From: Astropecten irregularis
Taxonomy: Eukaryota > Echinodermata > Asteroidea > Paxillosida > Astropectinidae
Assembly: GCA_963971285.1 (NCBI GenBank)
Contig: OZ020259.1
Span: 8,680,001 to 8,744,000 of the forward strand
Length of the DNA: 64,000 nt
Reading direction: 5' to 3'
The notes beneath the pieces were generated by a model. The model searched no databases. It was given only the letters and a program-made list of their open reading frames with translations, and was not told where the DNA came from. Below, piece by piece: positions 52,867 through 64,000 of the stretch. Made by a program: the position numbers and the translations under genes. Position 1 is the first letter of the stretch, and every line of letters begins with the position of its first letter.

Positions 52867-54209
52867 GATATTTATAAAATTAGGTGTATAAAGGCAAAAA
52901 TACAATTAACAAAGTACAGTATGTGTATACGTAAACATCAGTGTACTTGTGAACACAACTGTATGGTCATTTGCCAAAATGTTGGTGTTCTTGACCAATT
53001 CTGGTGGGGGCATTGAAGAAAAAATTTTCCGGAGCTGGCGGGGCGGTGTATTTGGTGTAACAGAGAATAACAGCTTTTGGACTCACCTAGAGAGGGTTTA
53101 AATAATTAAGAGGAGTCCCCAAATATATAACTCCTTCCCATCATCAATAAATTCATTCAGTTTTTGCATCTGTCATATTTTCCCTTCTCAGGTGATACAG
53201 TAGCCCTGTTTATGTCAGACATATTTTAAAGTTTTGGGCCAGTAAAACTTATGAATAGGTGTAACCTGGTTTTTTTTTTGAGAATTGGCTCTAACATTAC
53301 ACTCATCGGAACACTGTTTTATCCTTGGATTGCTATCCAAGTGGAATCATGGGACATACATTTTGTTTTCAATAGGTTATAATTTCTGTAGATAAACAAT
53401 TACCGGTAATGCACTTATCATATATCACTTTTAATTCTAGGTATGTTTAAAATTGAAAGGCAGACATTGTGTGGTTTATTTTTAGATTCTACAATGTGGC
53501 CAAAATCAAGTGATTCAGCAGAGGATGGAGTCAGTGATGCTGGAGCCCTACAAATCACCAGCAAGATGAGACTCATAAATAAGAGAGGACAAAGGACAAA
53601 TCATACAGGTGTTGCTTGTTGAATACATCATAGGCAAAAAGGACATCAGCTTCTGTGGCTCCCCTGAATGTGTTGCAGAGTGTGTCTTGTCAGAAGGGAC
53701 ATTGTAGTCCATGTAAAATTGTTGTTGTCTATCCGGTGAACTATGTTGCATTGACCTCTGTCAGAACACAGTGACTCACAATTAGACCCAATACTTAATG
53801 TGTAGTGATGAAGATGACAGCGACAATGATTTGTAGACACATACAATGTGGTCCATTTTTATACCCTGTAAGTTTACATAAATCTGTGAACATTTCTGTT
53901 TTGGTTTCCTACCAAAGTATGATAGTATGATAGTATTTTCATACACAGTGATTTATGAACACAACACATTAGTTGTATGTAGACATTAAAATATTAAAAG
54001 GTTACAGCAGTTACACACATGTACTACTGTATATTGTACACGCATGTTGTGTAATTGGCAAGTTAGATGTGGTATTTTAGGCTCCTGTTTAAAGGCCTCG
54101 AGTGAATAAATCTGCAATGTCCTATTCATTTTAAGTGAATGAAGATGTGATTAACAGGTTTTTGTTGATACGCAGATATTTATGTAGCCTACAGTGGCTG
54201 TTATGTTTA

Positions 54210-54454
54210 GGGGCCAATATCATAGAGCTGCTTAAGGACCAAATTCTGCTTAGCACCAAATATCTTGGTAACTAAAATCAGTATGCCAGCCAAAGCTCCC
54301 TGCGAATGTTATGCTCATCAAACAATGGCCGAATACATGTAAAAAGCAGTAAACATCAAATGAAAATTTAATTGGTATAATCCTGTTTGATCAAGGAAGA
54401 CTTTTCATGCTTAAGCAAAATTTGTGCTTAACCAGATCTATGAAATTGGCCCCA
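54210..54454. mobile_element. Hairpin MITE ('atagagctgcttaag'), third copy
   Basis: The left ggggccaatatcatagagct and right agatctatgaaattggcccc pair, with gcttaag words on both sides. It is the same family as 10666-10890 and 16223-16469. Confidence 0.8.
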
Positions 54455-54914
54455 GGTGTCATATGTCTTATATTTGATGGAAATGAGACTTCCCAGTTTA
54501 TTACTCTGTGCCTGTCTTTTATTGAATGTTGTTATTTTGTTATTTTTTATTTTTATAAATTATATGCGTGTACTCTCTGCAATGCCAAACATCACGACTG
54601 TTTTGATGCCAACTGGGAGATTTTTCCCAAATAAACCACATGTGTTCCGATTCAATGAGGGGAATAAAGTTGCTATGGCAACACATTTTCAAGAGTTGAT
54701 TGTGTCAAATTTCAGTATTTGTTTCCAGGTCAAGTCTAGATTGAAATGTACATGTAGGTTGTGATAACCTGTTTAGAGAAATAGCATGGCTGGAAGTAAA
54801 GAAACACACAGTAGAAAAGCAGCATTCTTAAATTAGGGGTTGCCCCGCCCCCTTCTCCTAACCCCCACCACCCCCACCACCCCACCCACACACACACCAA
54901 GTCTCAGGTAGTCA

Positions 54915-55230
54915 TTTATTTTCATGGGAAATGGTGTTACAAAGAAATCTGCAAGATCTTAATGCATTTTATTGAAGAACTGAGAAGATAAACCTAAAAT
55001 ACTGTTTTTGCCAAAAAATGAGCATAACATCCCTTAGAGTGGCCCAGGGAGGAGTCTGACATGGTGGCAACATCGTTGGAAATGATGTTACAAAGGAATC
55101 TGCAAAATCTGTACGAATTTTATTGAAGAACAGAGAAAATGAACCTAAAATACTGTTTTTGCCCAAAAATGAGCAAAAATTTGATTAACGCCCCCTATAG
55201 TGGCCCAGGGAGCAGTCTGACGTCGTGGCA
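54915..55230. repeat. Two-copy tandem duplication (about 155-165 bp)
   Basis: 'ttttattgaagaac', 'aacctaaaatactgtttttg', 'gtggcccagggag' and 'agtctgac' occur twice in the same order, about 165 bp apart. It is non-coding. Confidence 0.85.
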
Positions 55231-55499
55231 ACAGGCAAATTTGAATTCAGCACCCCCAAATTGACCTAGAACACATGTTTTCATGTTGCCACTCAAAAGT
55301 AAAAACGAAACTCATTTTCCAGAGCAGCTATGATTTCTGGCCCACGGTCTATATGGTAGTGTCTGAAACAGAGTCCCGTGTAAAACTTGTTTAAAATCTA
55401 AAATAATGCACGGGCTAGTAAAATTCTTAACGGGCTAGTTAAATCTGAAGTTGGCTAGCCCGGTGGACTAGCCAGGAAAAAAAGTTAGTGCAAGGCCTG

Positions 55500-58080
55500 C
55501 CTGTTACAAAGTGCTTGCACTTCATATATGTATGTAATACTTTATGGACATGAAATGCTTGATAATATCAAGTGCCCCCTGGATATTGCCTTGGTGCCCC
55601 TCTAGAGTCCTTTCCTGGAGCCCCTTAACATGTTGCCCATTTCAAATTTGCTGGAATAGTACACCTTTAATAAATCATGGAATTCCTTCCTCCATGAATC
55701 AATGAAGACAGAATGGGAAGTTACGTCATGCTTGAACTTGAAGAATATATGAAACTTTAAGCCTTGGTATTATTAACAATTACAGTAAAGTTCCATGTAT
55801 ACAGAGCAAATTTTTTCACCTCGGCAAAAATTGGGGTGGGCCATAAACATGGGTACAGCCCTGTGGCGGTTTGGCAAGTGTAGGTTGTGATCATTGCGCC
55901 GCGCAAAGTAAAAGCATGTGAGGCACTATTGTCCTTATCGGCAGCAACTGTAACCAAAAATTGAGTGAATGATCCTTAAAATTTTCCATTGATAAAACCT
56001 TATATTTCCGACTCTTGCGATAGGCCAAGGAAAACTTAAGTGCAAACTCGGTTAGGGTTAGGATAAAGGACACGAAAATAGCGTGCGAAAACACGGTTGG
56101 AGTCCTTCAACGTGCACATGGCGACAGGCGAGTGGACATGTGCATTTACAATTAACAGTACATGCCTGCGACGGCCGGTCCGACAGAGTTGGTCGGCATA
56201 CGAGTTGGTAGGCGTATGGTACGAGTTGACCAGCAGTCGTCAGCCTTATGTTGTGAACACGTGCCACGTGTAAGCATTTCCTGTGAGGGAAATGCCGATA
56301 GCTTTGGATCGAGTTGTTATGATCAAATTAGTTGGACACGCTTGCAACACATTGTCCACGCACACAAATTTATATCACAGACTGGAATTGAGGTATACGG
56401 AACGGGAATGTATTGTCCGTTGAATGCAGAGGAAGTCTAGTGGTAGAGATTGAATACTGTTTGCACGTGTGTTAGTGTGCAAGACACAATGTACATGTAG
56501 GCTGACTGCACGCGTAACGGTAGTACTGCTTTTGTTGCGGCCTGGCGCAGCGTGGTGTGGCACTAGTAGACGCACTTCAGGTTGTTGCAAACTCAGGCAA
56601 AACATCGCTGAAAGTTGTAAGTTGGATTTAGTAATTCATTGTTTTTATTTTTTTTGAATTTTCAATTCTCAATTGAAATACAAATCACAAATGAGCTGAG
56701 AAAAATGAGTAAAGCAGTTTTCCATATTTTTCTGGTTGTCCACGGCTGATTTTTTTTTTCTGCCGGCTGATGTCAAAAGTTGGGGGTGCACCGTATACAT
56801 TGAACTTTACGGTATCAGTTTCAGAACCTCCATAAAACAAAGATCTCCATTTATGATCAGCATTTGCTGTCTTTTTATTGGCCTATTAAAAAGTAGATCA
56901 TGTGTAATTTGTACATTTTTACATGTATCACATATTTGCTATTGTACAGTAGGCCTATACATACTCCACATAATTAACCAATCAATAATGAGGAGTAACA
57001 CATGTACAGGGCTTGTGTCTCTGGATCTGATCTGTCGGTTCTGTAAGTGTAAGTTGTAAATTGTAAGTTTGCTTTGTACAATACTCAGTATCAAAATAAA
57101 ACGACATAAAACGAATCAGATTACCTGATCTGATCTGACATTATCCAATTGACATTTCACAACAAGGAGACCTGGAAGCAGGGATGGTAACTTAAACAAG
57201 TTGTATGGGCTTAATCAAACTAATGAGTAATGGTATTGGAGAGGCAACTGTAGTCTGTACAGTGTACAATTAGTGCAATGAAAATGGCCAATGTCACTGT
57301 AGTGTTACTGTAGTCTGTACGTTTGGACATCGCCTTTTGCAGTTTTGGTCAGTATTATTCGTTTTGACAATTTTATTCCTAACGTTAGTATTTTTAGCCC
57401 TTGCTATAACATTTAAAAACCTCAATTCTCATACATTCATCCACGCCCACATACCTAGTAATTCTGCTCACATCTGTCACAACACACTGATATTTAACAT
57501 AATGCCTACTTTGGTAGATTGCTTCACATGCTTAGTCACTCATGCGTATCGCCACTGGTAAAATACACAACGTTAGCAACATATCGCACGTATTTACAAG
57601 CGACTACAAAATGTACACACGTAACGTAAACGTGACAAGCTGACTGGAAAAACTCACATTGTTAACGATAAACACAAATATAGTACTTAGAATAATGCAC
57701 TTACTTTGAATATTTTGCCATCGTCGTCACACAAGATGAATTTTGTTTTTACACGTCAGCGATAGGGCAAATTCTCCTTGTATTCTAACCCTGTTTACCG
57801 TCAGAAATTCTGTTTCGGAAATTGATAATTTTAAAGTCTGGTATACAGAATCACAGCCCTTTCAATACATAAGCTGTGAGAGAACGGTACCAGACTATCA
57901 TCTGGTCGGCATTCTTTACACGGGTATTTTAATCCCCTCACTGGTAATCAGCGTGTGCCACAATAACACTGCTGAAAATAATATTACCAGTGAAAGTGCC
58001 TCTACGCTAACAGGATTTTAACATTGATGGCGGGCTTTATCTGTAAAGTTGCTGATTACTGGATATGTCTTCGTCTTTTT
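55500..58080. other. No recognisable gene
   Basis: The sequence is AT-rich to mixed, with only short ORFs and no domain, good splice-bounded exon or clear repeat. If CAMSAP has an untranslated first exon and promoter nearby, it could lie here or further right, but nothing in the sequence fixes it. Confidence 0.5.
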
Positions 58081-58083
58081 TCT

Positions 58084-58215
58084 TGAATTTATTATGTCAT
58101 TCTGGACACTCAGGGTCGGCGGCAAAAAAAAGGTGGTTTTTTTCTTCGGTCGGAGCCCAAAAATAATATGGGTCGGTTGGAAATGAAAACCACAGTAATA
58201 AAAAGGGGCGCCCTA
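58084..58215. repeat. Partial copy of the 62666-63034 element, inverted
   Basis: 'tatgtcattctggaca', 'cagggtcggcggcaaaaaa', 'cggtcggagcccaaaa' and 'aataaaaaggggcgcc' occur here in reverse order and strand relative to 62657-62790. It looks like an internally deleted copy. Confidence 0.75.
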
Positions 58216-58349
58216 GAATAGGATGTTTCTTTTGGGTAGGCTATCCTACTGTTTCAAAATTAAACCAATAAAAAAGAAAAGGCAACACGCCGGAGTGATT
58301 TTACGACTTCGGTAAATTTGTTATATTCCTTGCCACCGTCAATACATTT

Positions 58350-58420
58350 GACGTGGTCGAGTGGTTCGGGATGCGACTTTGTACTGCAGTGACCCGGGTT
58401 CGAGGCCTGGTGAAATCTCA
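58350..58420 (+). repeat. tRNA-like SINE head (Leu/Ser-type)
   Basis: GTGGTCGAGTGGTTCGGGAT as A-box and GGGTTCGAGGCC as B-box lie 34 bp apart. There is no matching acceptor stem, so this is a tRNA-derived repeat rather than a tRNA gene. Confidence 0.65.
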
Positions 58421-58494
58421 CGAATTTTTCTTAATGTTTTTCTCCAGTCAATTGTATGCTATAGATAGTTTCGGAAACTGCGGGGATGCCACCA

Positions 58495-58815
58495 ACGCTT
58501 GTGGCTCGGTGGGATAAGCGACGGTACCACCGCTCAGACTTCCTGCAGCCTGGGTTCGATTCTCCGATCCTGACTCTCTGATAATGAATGGAACATGGCA
58601 TGTGCGGACCCTGGCACCGCGATGGTCCAGGGGCCGCCTTGTTTCTCCCTCTTAGTCCTTCAGAGCTTTGCATGTCAGGCTAAGGTCTCAATGGTGGGGA
58701 GGATATGCAGTAGTCGGCTTGCCAGTAAGCCTATGGGTACTATATGGGAGCCGGTAAGCCGGGTGAAAGAATCCCGGTGAATCGCGTGCCCCTGAACGCC
58801 TGACGGTCTGCTTAC
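58495..58815 (+). repeat. tRNA-derived SINE, second family, with long body
   Basis: A head with GTGGCTCGGTGGGATAAGCG and TGGGTTCGATTCTCC is followed by a GC-richer body of about 240 bp ('gtgcggaccctggcaccgcg', 'gaatcccggtgaatcgcgtg'). The body is compositionally unlike its surroundings. The 3' end is approximate. Confidence 0.65.
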
Positions 58816-59518
58816 CTTTTGCTATTTGTTTGTTTGTAATGTCAGGAGGAACAGTGTAATATTGTCCCTGTCTCCATGAGTTTGTTTAGCATTATTTTAC
58901 AAAAAATGAGGGAGGTGTTACCCGGTACCCATCGTTTGGACTTTCACCGTTGAGCTGTTTGCATTAATTTAGGCCCTAAAATCCCTTCCCTTTTGCCACG
59001 TTGTGGAGGAGGTAAATTTTGTTTTAGTCTGGCACTGCAATCAATTTGCCAGTTTTAGGGTAATTATTTTTCTTTGCATGGACTTTTTTCAATCACTTCA
59101 GTATGGTGTTCCATTTGTGCCGTTAACGCCTCGCATTTTTTTTCCGTCGCTTTTTTTTTTCCGTCGCATTTTTTTTTTTGCGGCGCATTTTTTTTTTTGC
59201 GGCGCATTTTTTTGCGGCGCATTTTTTTTTTTGCGTCGCATTTTTTTTTGCGGCGCATTCTTTGGGGGATTATATGCTGAACCCTTTGTTTGTATTCTTT
59301 TTATGAAGGGCTTAAAACATTATTTACAAAACGCGTTACATTAACATATTTAAATCTGGTTGATATTTTCTGACAAGGCATTGCGAAAAACAAGGCTGAG
59401 GAACACCCCTGTTCTTCTCAGTTGGAATGTTAATTAACTGATTTCCACACTTAATTATGTTAGTTCCGCTGGTTTCTTTCCCCCTGTGACCTGTGTCCGC
59501 CGCATGTGGGCTTAATTA

Positions 59519-61883
59519 GCCCCTTTCACACCGGGTCTACTTAGAGTTGCGTGGTGTTGCGTATCTTGTACGTCGAAATAAGGTTGCGTACTCTAGGTGA
59601 GCCTGCATAAAATGTGTGTGCGACGGCGTATGGTTGCGTACCCAGTACAGAGGCACCGCACACATATACCAGCATAATACTATTTGCGTACAGCACTGGA
59701 GTTATATTAAAAAACTAGAGGGCGCACCTCTGATTTGACGCGGCTCAATTGGCCGCCATTATGAAAGTGGGCGCACTGTGTAAAAGAATAGGCACATCCG
59801 GGCATTTTACACGGTTTTTGCCATTTTTGCCCACTTGAGACGCCATCTCTGATTCCCCATGTGTTGCCGAGCGCATGTCACGCACGGCACGGTGAGTGCG
59901 CACTCTAGTTTTCTAAATATAACTCTATGGCGTACAGGCGCGTAGGTTGCGTATAACAGACGTAGGGTAGCGTACTATTGCGTAGGCATGGCGTACAGAA
60001 GCGTAGTGTTGCGTAGACTTGCGTTAAAACTGCGTATAACGTCTGGTGTCTAGTGCTCTGCGCCACGTACGCGAACAAATTAAACATGTTTAAGTTTTTG
60101 CGTACGTCTCGCGTACTCCTGCGTATTGTTATGTAAGCCAGCGTAGAGTAGCGTAGGAACAGCGTACGTAGGGCAGCGTATAGGCAGCGTACAAGTCCCT
60201 ACGCTACGCAACTGTTAGTCTTGTTCAAGACGGTATTACGTAGTTGTATCTGGCCAACAGATCGCACGTACGTGTACGTGTCAACACAACAAACGACCCG
60301 AAATAACGTCTACGCCACACACACAAGCCTGTAATACCGTCTTGTCCATTTACTCCAAACTGCCCGGAAAATTCCGGGCAATAACCCCCCGCGAAGTCGG
60401 CGCATCATGACGTAGCCTTATTTGCATTAATATATTTAGAAAATTTGCATGGGGATGAAGTCTAGTACCGCAACGACGTCGCAAGCATTATATGCAGTAC
60501 GCATACACAGGTGTATTTACAGTACTTGTAAATTACATGATGTGCCGTACATGTAGGCCTTCATTGATATCGTACCATGGCTGCTGACGGATCGTATTGA
60601 ATTTGGAGGCCTTGGATTTTGCAACACAAATGTCGGGGATAAATTTACTTACCGTGCCCCTCGAAATCATTCCGTGTCTTCATGGAGCCCGGGAACAGAC
60701 TCCATGGTATCATATTCAGTGAAATTATTTCATTCATCCCTTCATTCATTTATTTATTTTGGCAACATACAAAAGTACTGTACACACATGAAATACACGA
60801 ATAACAAAAGCCAAGGATAACCCAAAAAGCTGTAAAATACGGCTTATTCATATCCTATAATTTCTCGAAATCTTTTTGTGCCGCATGACAGTCTGTTGAT
60901 CGAAGTATAATCAAGCCATGCCTTCGGTAATGACCATGGAGCTATCTGTTGTTATTGCTCCATGGCAATAACGGTTGCGGCTGAGTTTCAAACGACCGTC
61001 ATTACGTGATATGCACACGGTATCACGCAGTACCACGTGCGTGGATTGGACGCTGACCGAAACAGCGCATTGCACCCCGTTGTTGACCTCAATGAATATT
61101 CAATTTTTGCCCACAGAGGTCACGCTCAGTCTTCGTCACGTGACACCCGAGTAAACCAACAAGACGTTGATATTTCGGAGGTCCGTGGCGTGGAATGTAG
61201 TCTGGTTCCCGGACCCCAAAAGCGCCAGACTATTGTCTGTCAAATATAGGGTCCGGTATCGGCTACGTGTACTGGAGGGTCACGTGACCAAAAAGACCAA
61301 GTTTTGGCTTTTTACGGAAAAATCCGAAACATTACGAACTCGTTTTCGTTCAACTTCGGATAGCAACGTTGACTTTCGGCTATTTCCGACAGGTCACGCG
61401 AGGTCATGTACCTCAGGGAAAGACGGGTCGTGTACATATGTTTCATTCCGGCTACAGTTAGCCCAAATAGAGCATAATTATTGTCCACATACAACAGAGC
61501 ACTTTTCCTAATTATGCACTTTTGAGGAGTTTGTTGTATGGTTTTTTCCCACTCTTTGATTTCTTATTCTGTCCAGATAAAATTGCATGTGCTTACAAAA
61601 GTGCAAAAATGAATGCTAAAATTGCATCTCGCTAAACTCTAAAACTAGCTTCCGCGCCTGCGCAGACATGACAGCTGTGTCATGTTCTATTTTTAACCGT
61701 AGCCGATACCTGACCTAAGATTTTTAATAAGAGACGTCGGGGAATCTTTGGGCAGGGAACCAGACTACGTGGAATGGTCCACTTTGTTCACGTGGGTCGG
61801 GTAATTGTTTGGAGGGACTAGCGCATAATCAACGTCTTGGACAAGACTACGCAACTGTACGTAAGGCCCGGCGTGAAAGGGGC
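59519..61883. mobile_element. TIR element with 'gcgtac' repeats, nested
   Basis: The left gcccctttcacaccgggtct with agttgcgt pairs with the right acgcaact...cggcgtgaaaggggc. The left 0.7 kb is packed with gcgtac/ttgcgta words (59540-60220), a subterminal repeat array. No transposase ORF was seen. Confidence 0.7.
61197..61768. mobile_element. 572-bp TIR element with 7-bp TSD, innermost of the nest
   Basis: The ends gtagtctggttccc and gggaaccagactac (14 bp perfect) plus inner tatcggctacg / cgtagccgata pairs. GTGGAAT flanks both sides (61190-61196, 61769-61775). Confidence 0.82.
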
Positions 61884-61986
61884 AGTTATGGAGGGGCGTC
61901 GTAAGTTTGTTAAGACACAGGTGCGGGCACATTTCTTTGCCTTCGTTTATACCACGACCCTCTCCCAACCCTACCTTCTGTCTTAA

Positions 61987-62009
61987 CCCCCCCCCCCCCC
62001 CCCCCCCCC
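61987..62009. repeat. Poly-C tract (23 bases)
   Basis: An uninterrupted C homopolymer. On the minus strand it is a G23 run capable of quadruplex formation, and its length may be inexact for technical reasons. Confidence 0.9.
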
Positions 62010-62665
62010 ACCTACTACAAACTACAAACTGTATGCCGCTTGAAGTTTTTCTGGGCTCGATTACACTGATATAAGCTTCTTTTTCAAATTTGTAGCACTA
62101 TCATGGAGGTAGAAATTGAAATTCAAGAGGACTCCTTATAACTATATACATAACCGTCAATTTGTTTACATATGGCTAGACCATTTTGGTCCGCTCTTCT
62201 GATTTGTTTAACACGGCTACATGTATGATTGGCTTTTCCCTCCACACTCAAAGTTCAACAATTGCAGATCATGTGATAGTCACGTGGAGTGATGACGCAT
62301 AAAAAAATGCGTCGCCAAAAAAAGAAATGCGACGAAAAAAAAAAAAATGCGACGGAAAAAAAAAATGCGACGGAAAAAAAAAAATGCGCCGCAAAAAAAA
62401 GAAATGCGACGGCAAAAAAAAATGCGACGCGTTAACGGCACAAATGGAACACCATACTTCAGTCATTAACCTATAATAGCAAATTGAATAGAAAATGAAA
62501 ATTGGAGATTGGAGATTTCAGCTATGTATCTTCCAGGCAATTGATGTCTTACAACTTAAGACTATTTTTAAATACATTTGCTTCTAAATTTGCCATTTTG
62601 GAAATAGATGTCAGTTGGGGGAAACATTTTATTTTGATGATCTGCATTAAACAAAAAACCCATTA

Positions 62666-63034
62666 TGGCGCCCCTTTCTATCATGTGGTTCTCATGTCCG
62701 ACCGACCCATATTTTGGGCTCCGACGGAAGAAAAAAAATCCTTTTTTGCCGCCGACCCTGTCCAGAATGACATAATATAAATTCAATGAAACAAAAATCC
62801 AACATTTCTGGAGACAAATTTTGCCAATAGGCCTCCATTTTTATACTTTCTCTCTCACAGAAATAATAAAAAATATTCAAACTAGATTACAGTGAAAACA
62901 ATGAACTTGCTCATAATTTTCGTGTTTTGTGTACTATTTTTTTCCACCAAACTTGTTTTTTATTTCGACCGACCGACCTAACCTCCCTCAAGGTGACAAA
63001 GTAATGAGAACCACAGTAATAAAAAGGGGCGCCA
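62666..63034. mobile_element. TIR element ('tggcgcccctttctat'), TA target
   Basis: The inverted ends tggcgcccctttctatcatg and the inverse of gtaataaaaaggggcgcca continue through gtggttctcat / atgagaaccac. TA flanks both sides. The interior has 'gaccgacc' words and A-rich tracts. A deleted copy is at 58084-58215. Confidence 0.8.
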
Positions 63035-63244
63035 TAATGTACGTTACCAATTCCTAATTTTAAGGCGCACTTTATCAGCAAGCCAGCCTCCAAAGGCGCA
63101 GGTCGGGGTGTAGAATGGAGGACAAACTTGACTCAATTCTATGTTTTATTTGTGATGAAACAGCCAATGCGAACAGTATGTACGTTTGAATAAATAAAAG
63201 GAATATCTTATAATAAGAGCAGCCAATATATTGGATTTCATGCA

Positions 63245-63800
63245 TGTCAAATGTACTTCCTTTCGCATTGACTCAACCTAACGAATACAATGTTGCTTGG
63301 TATAGCATTCAGTTTTAAAGGGAGCATAATAGGATTTGCAAGGCCTAAAACAATGATTGAGTTTGAGACAGAAAATGGACCCAACATTTCGTAAACAGTG
63401 CAAACACTCACCATGGGAAATCTTGGTTCATCAGATGCTGGGTTTTTCCGAACGATTTTTGGAACAAACATAAAGGACACCCTCACTTGAGTTGTTTTAG
63501 TTATCCCCTTTCACTCAAGGTATGAAGATGGTACTGGAAGAAACATACCGTTAAAATATTTCCACCTGAAATGCTGTATTTATCCAGAAATTAGTTTTCT
63601 AAAAACAGTTTTGATCTTGGTATAAGATCAAAACCATTCCTCATGTTTTATAAGAAACATTGAGTCGGGGTTTCGCTATTTTCTCGTGACTCAGAACTGA
63701 TGTCCGATTGAGCTCAAATTTTGATCAGACAGTGTGATCAGTATATGAGTGATGACCTTTACCAATCATTATTTTATTGTACCTTTAATGGAACAATATT
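63245..63800 (-). repeat. Longest copy of a dispersed non-coding repeat
   Basis: On the minus strand the first half matches 31660-32220 and 5590-5820, and the second half matches 37980-38160. This copy therefore unites pieces seen separately elsewhere in the window. No protein domain was seen in any frame. Confidence 0.7.
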
Positions 63801-64000
63801 ACAAAAAGGTAAGATTTATGTGCATAACGTTAGCAGCCATAGAAGCCATCTCTATATGCAAAGTTCTTTTTTTTTCTTTCTTTATAAAAGAGTAAACAAA
63901 AAAGCATATTTACCGAATAGGAGATGAAACAAAACAACGTTATATAACGTTGTAACTTGTAATTGAGTTTTCACCGTTTTCACAGTTTTTATTTGACTCT

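Larger units (their letters stand above)
51921..55349. mobile_element. 3.4-kb TIR element flanked by TA
   Basis: The inverted ends gaccgtgggccagaaatcat+agct and agct+atgatttctggcccacggtc are perfect over 24 bp, with TA on both outer sides. It holds the coding-like stretch at 52239-52427, the MITE at 54210-54454 and a tandem duplication at 54915-55230. It has no full transposase. Confidence 0.82.
48901..55499. mobile_element. Possible large element with 'ctagcccggtgg' ends, host of nested insertions
   Basis: The left cagggctcgaaat... with tagcccggtgg, and the right ctagcccggtggactagcc ... gcaaggcctg, share end-specific words in inverted or palindromic form. CCTGT flanks both sides. The left end matches the short complete copy at 18200-18479. 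It encloses the elements at 49380-50851 and 51921-55349. The ends are diverged, so two unrelated fragments cannot be excluded. Confidence 0.5.
59101..62457. mobile_element. 3.36-kb TIR element with T/A-tract arms and 4-bp TSD
   Basis: The TIRs gtatggtgttccatttgtgc + cgttaacg and the inverse at 62430-62457 are followed on the inner side by repeated 'gtcgcatttttttt' / 'aaaaaaatgcgac' units. TTCA flanks both sides (59097-59100, 62458-62461). It contains the elements at 59519-61883 and 61197-61768. It is non-coding as far as seen. Confidence 0.75.

Noticed and set aside
59101..59270. Possible coding exon rich in Phe, or its Lys-rich antisense
   Set aside because: The composition comes from (gtcgcattttttt)n tracts, part of a TIR repeat.

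Overview
The window looks like animal nuclear DNA, probably from a marine invertebrate deuterostome and perhaps an echinoderm. The evidence is split genes with GT/AG introns, a 29-kb first intron, very many palindromic ACATGT/GTAC runs, tRNA-derived SINEs, a CR1-like LINE, and many hairpin elements whose ends read like 'ggggccaatttcatagagctgcttaag' when joined across their parts. The echinoderm guess rests on remembered repeat style, not on a search.

I can assemble one host gene: a CAMSAP/Patronin orthologue (microtubule minus-end binding protein) on the minus strand. It starts at 48601 and runs off the left edge. Ten coding exons (48601-48464, 19359-19261, 16715-16500, 11111-11026, 10561-10405, 9864-9723, 8633-8409, 6117-5943, 4463-4299, 3524-1) join in frame through GT/AG introns into at least 1642 residues. 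They carry the conserved N-terminal region, the CAMSAP-type calponin-homology (CH) domain, a long disordered S/P/Q-rich region, the conserved basic coiled-coil block and a second short coiled coil. The C-terminal CKK domain lies outside the window. A 5' leader segment (about 48602-48695) has short upstream ORFs.

All other recognisable structure is repetitive. Introns 2-9 (3.5-19 kb) hold a fold-back repeat, a TSD-flanked tandem SINE array, several MITE-like hairpins, a nested hAT-like insertion, and a roughly 1.9-kb minisatellite built on an 11-bp unit and split by a hairpin element. Intron 1 (19.4-48.5 kb) holds a 5'-truncated CR1-like LINE with one nonsense codon, tRNA-derived SINEs, a 1.8-kb element with 'ataagccgc' repeats, a MULE-like element with a 10-bp TSD, and a hAT-like element inserted into another hAT-like element. 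A paralogue of the unoccupied site is present in the same window.

Upstream of the gene (48.7-64 kb) I see no convincing host gene, only nested terminal-inverted-repeat elements, tRNA-like SINEs, a degenerate hammerhead-like fold and low-complexity tracts. No CRISPR array, operon or prokaryotic system is present. I found no new multi-gene system. The most interesting items are the internally dated transposon nests, the tandem SINE array, the 11-bp minisatellite and the in-frame hexapeptide repeat in CAMSAP.
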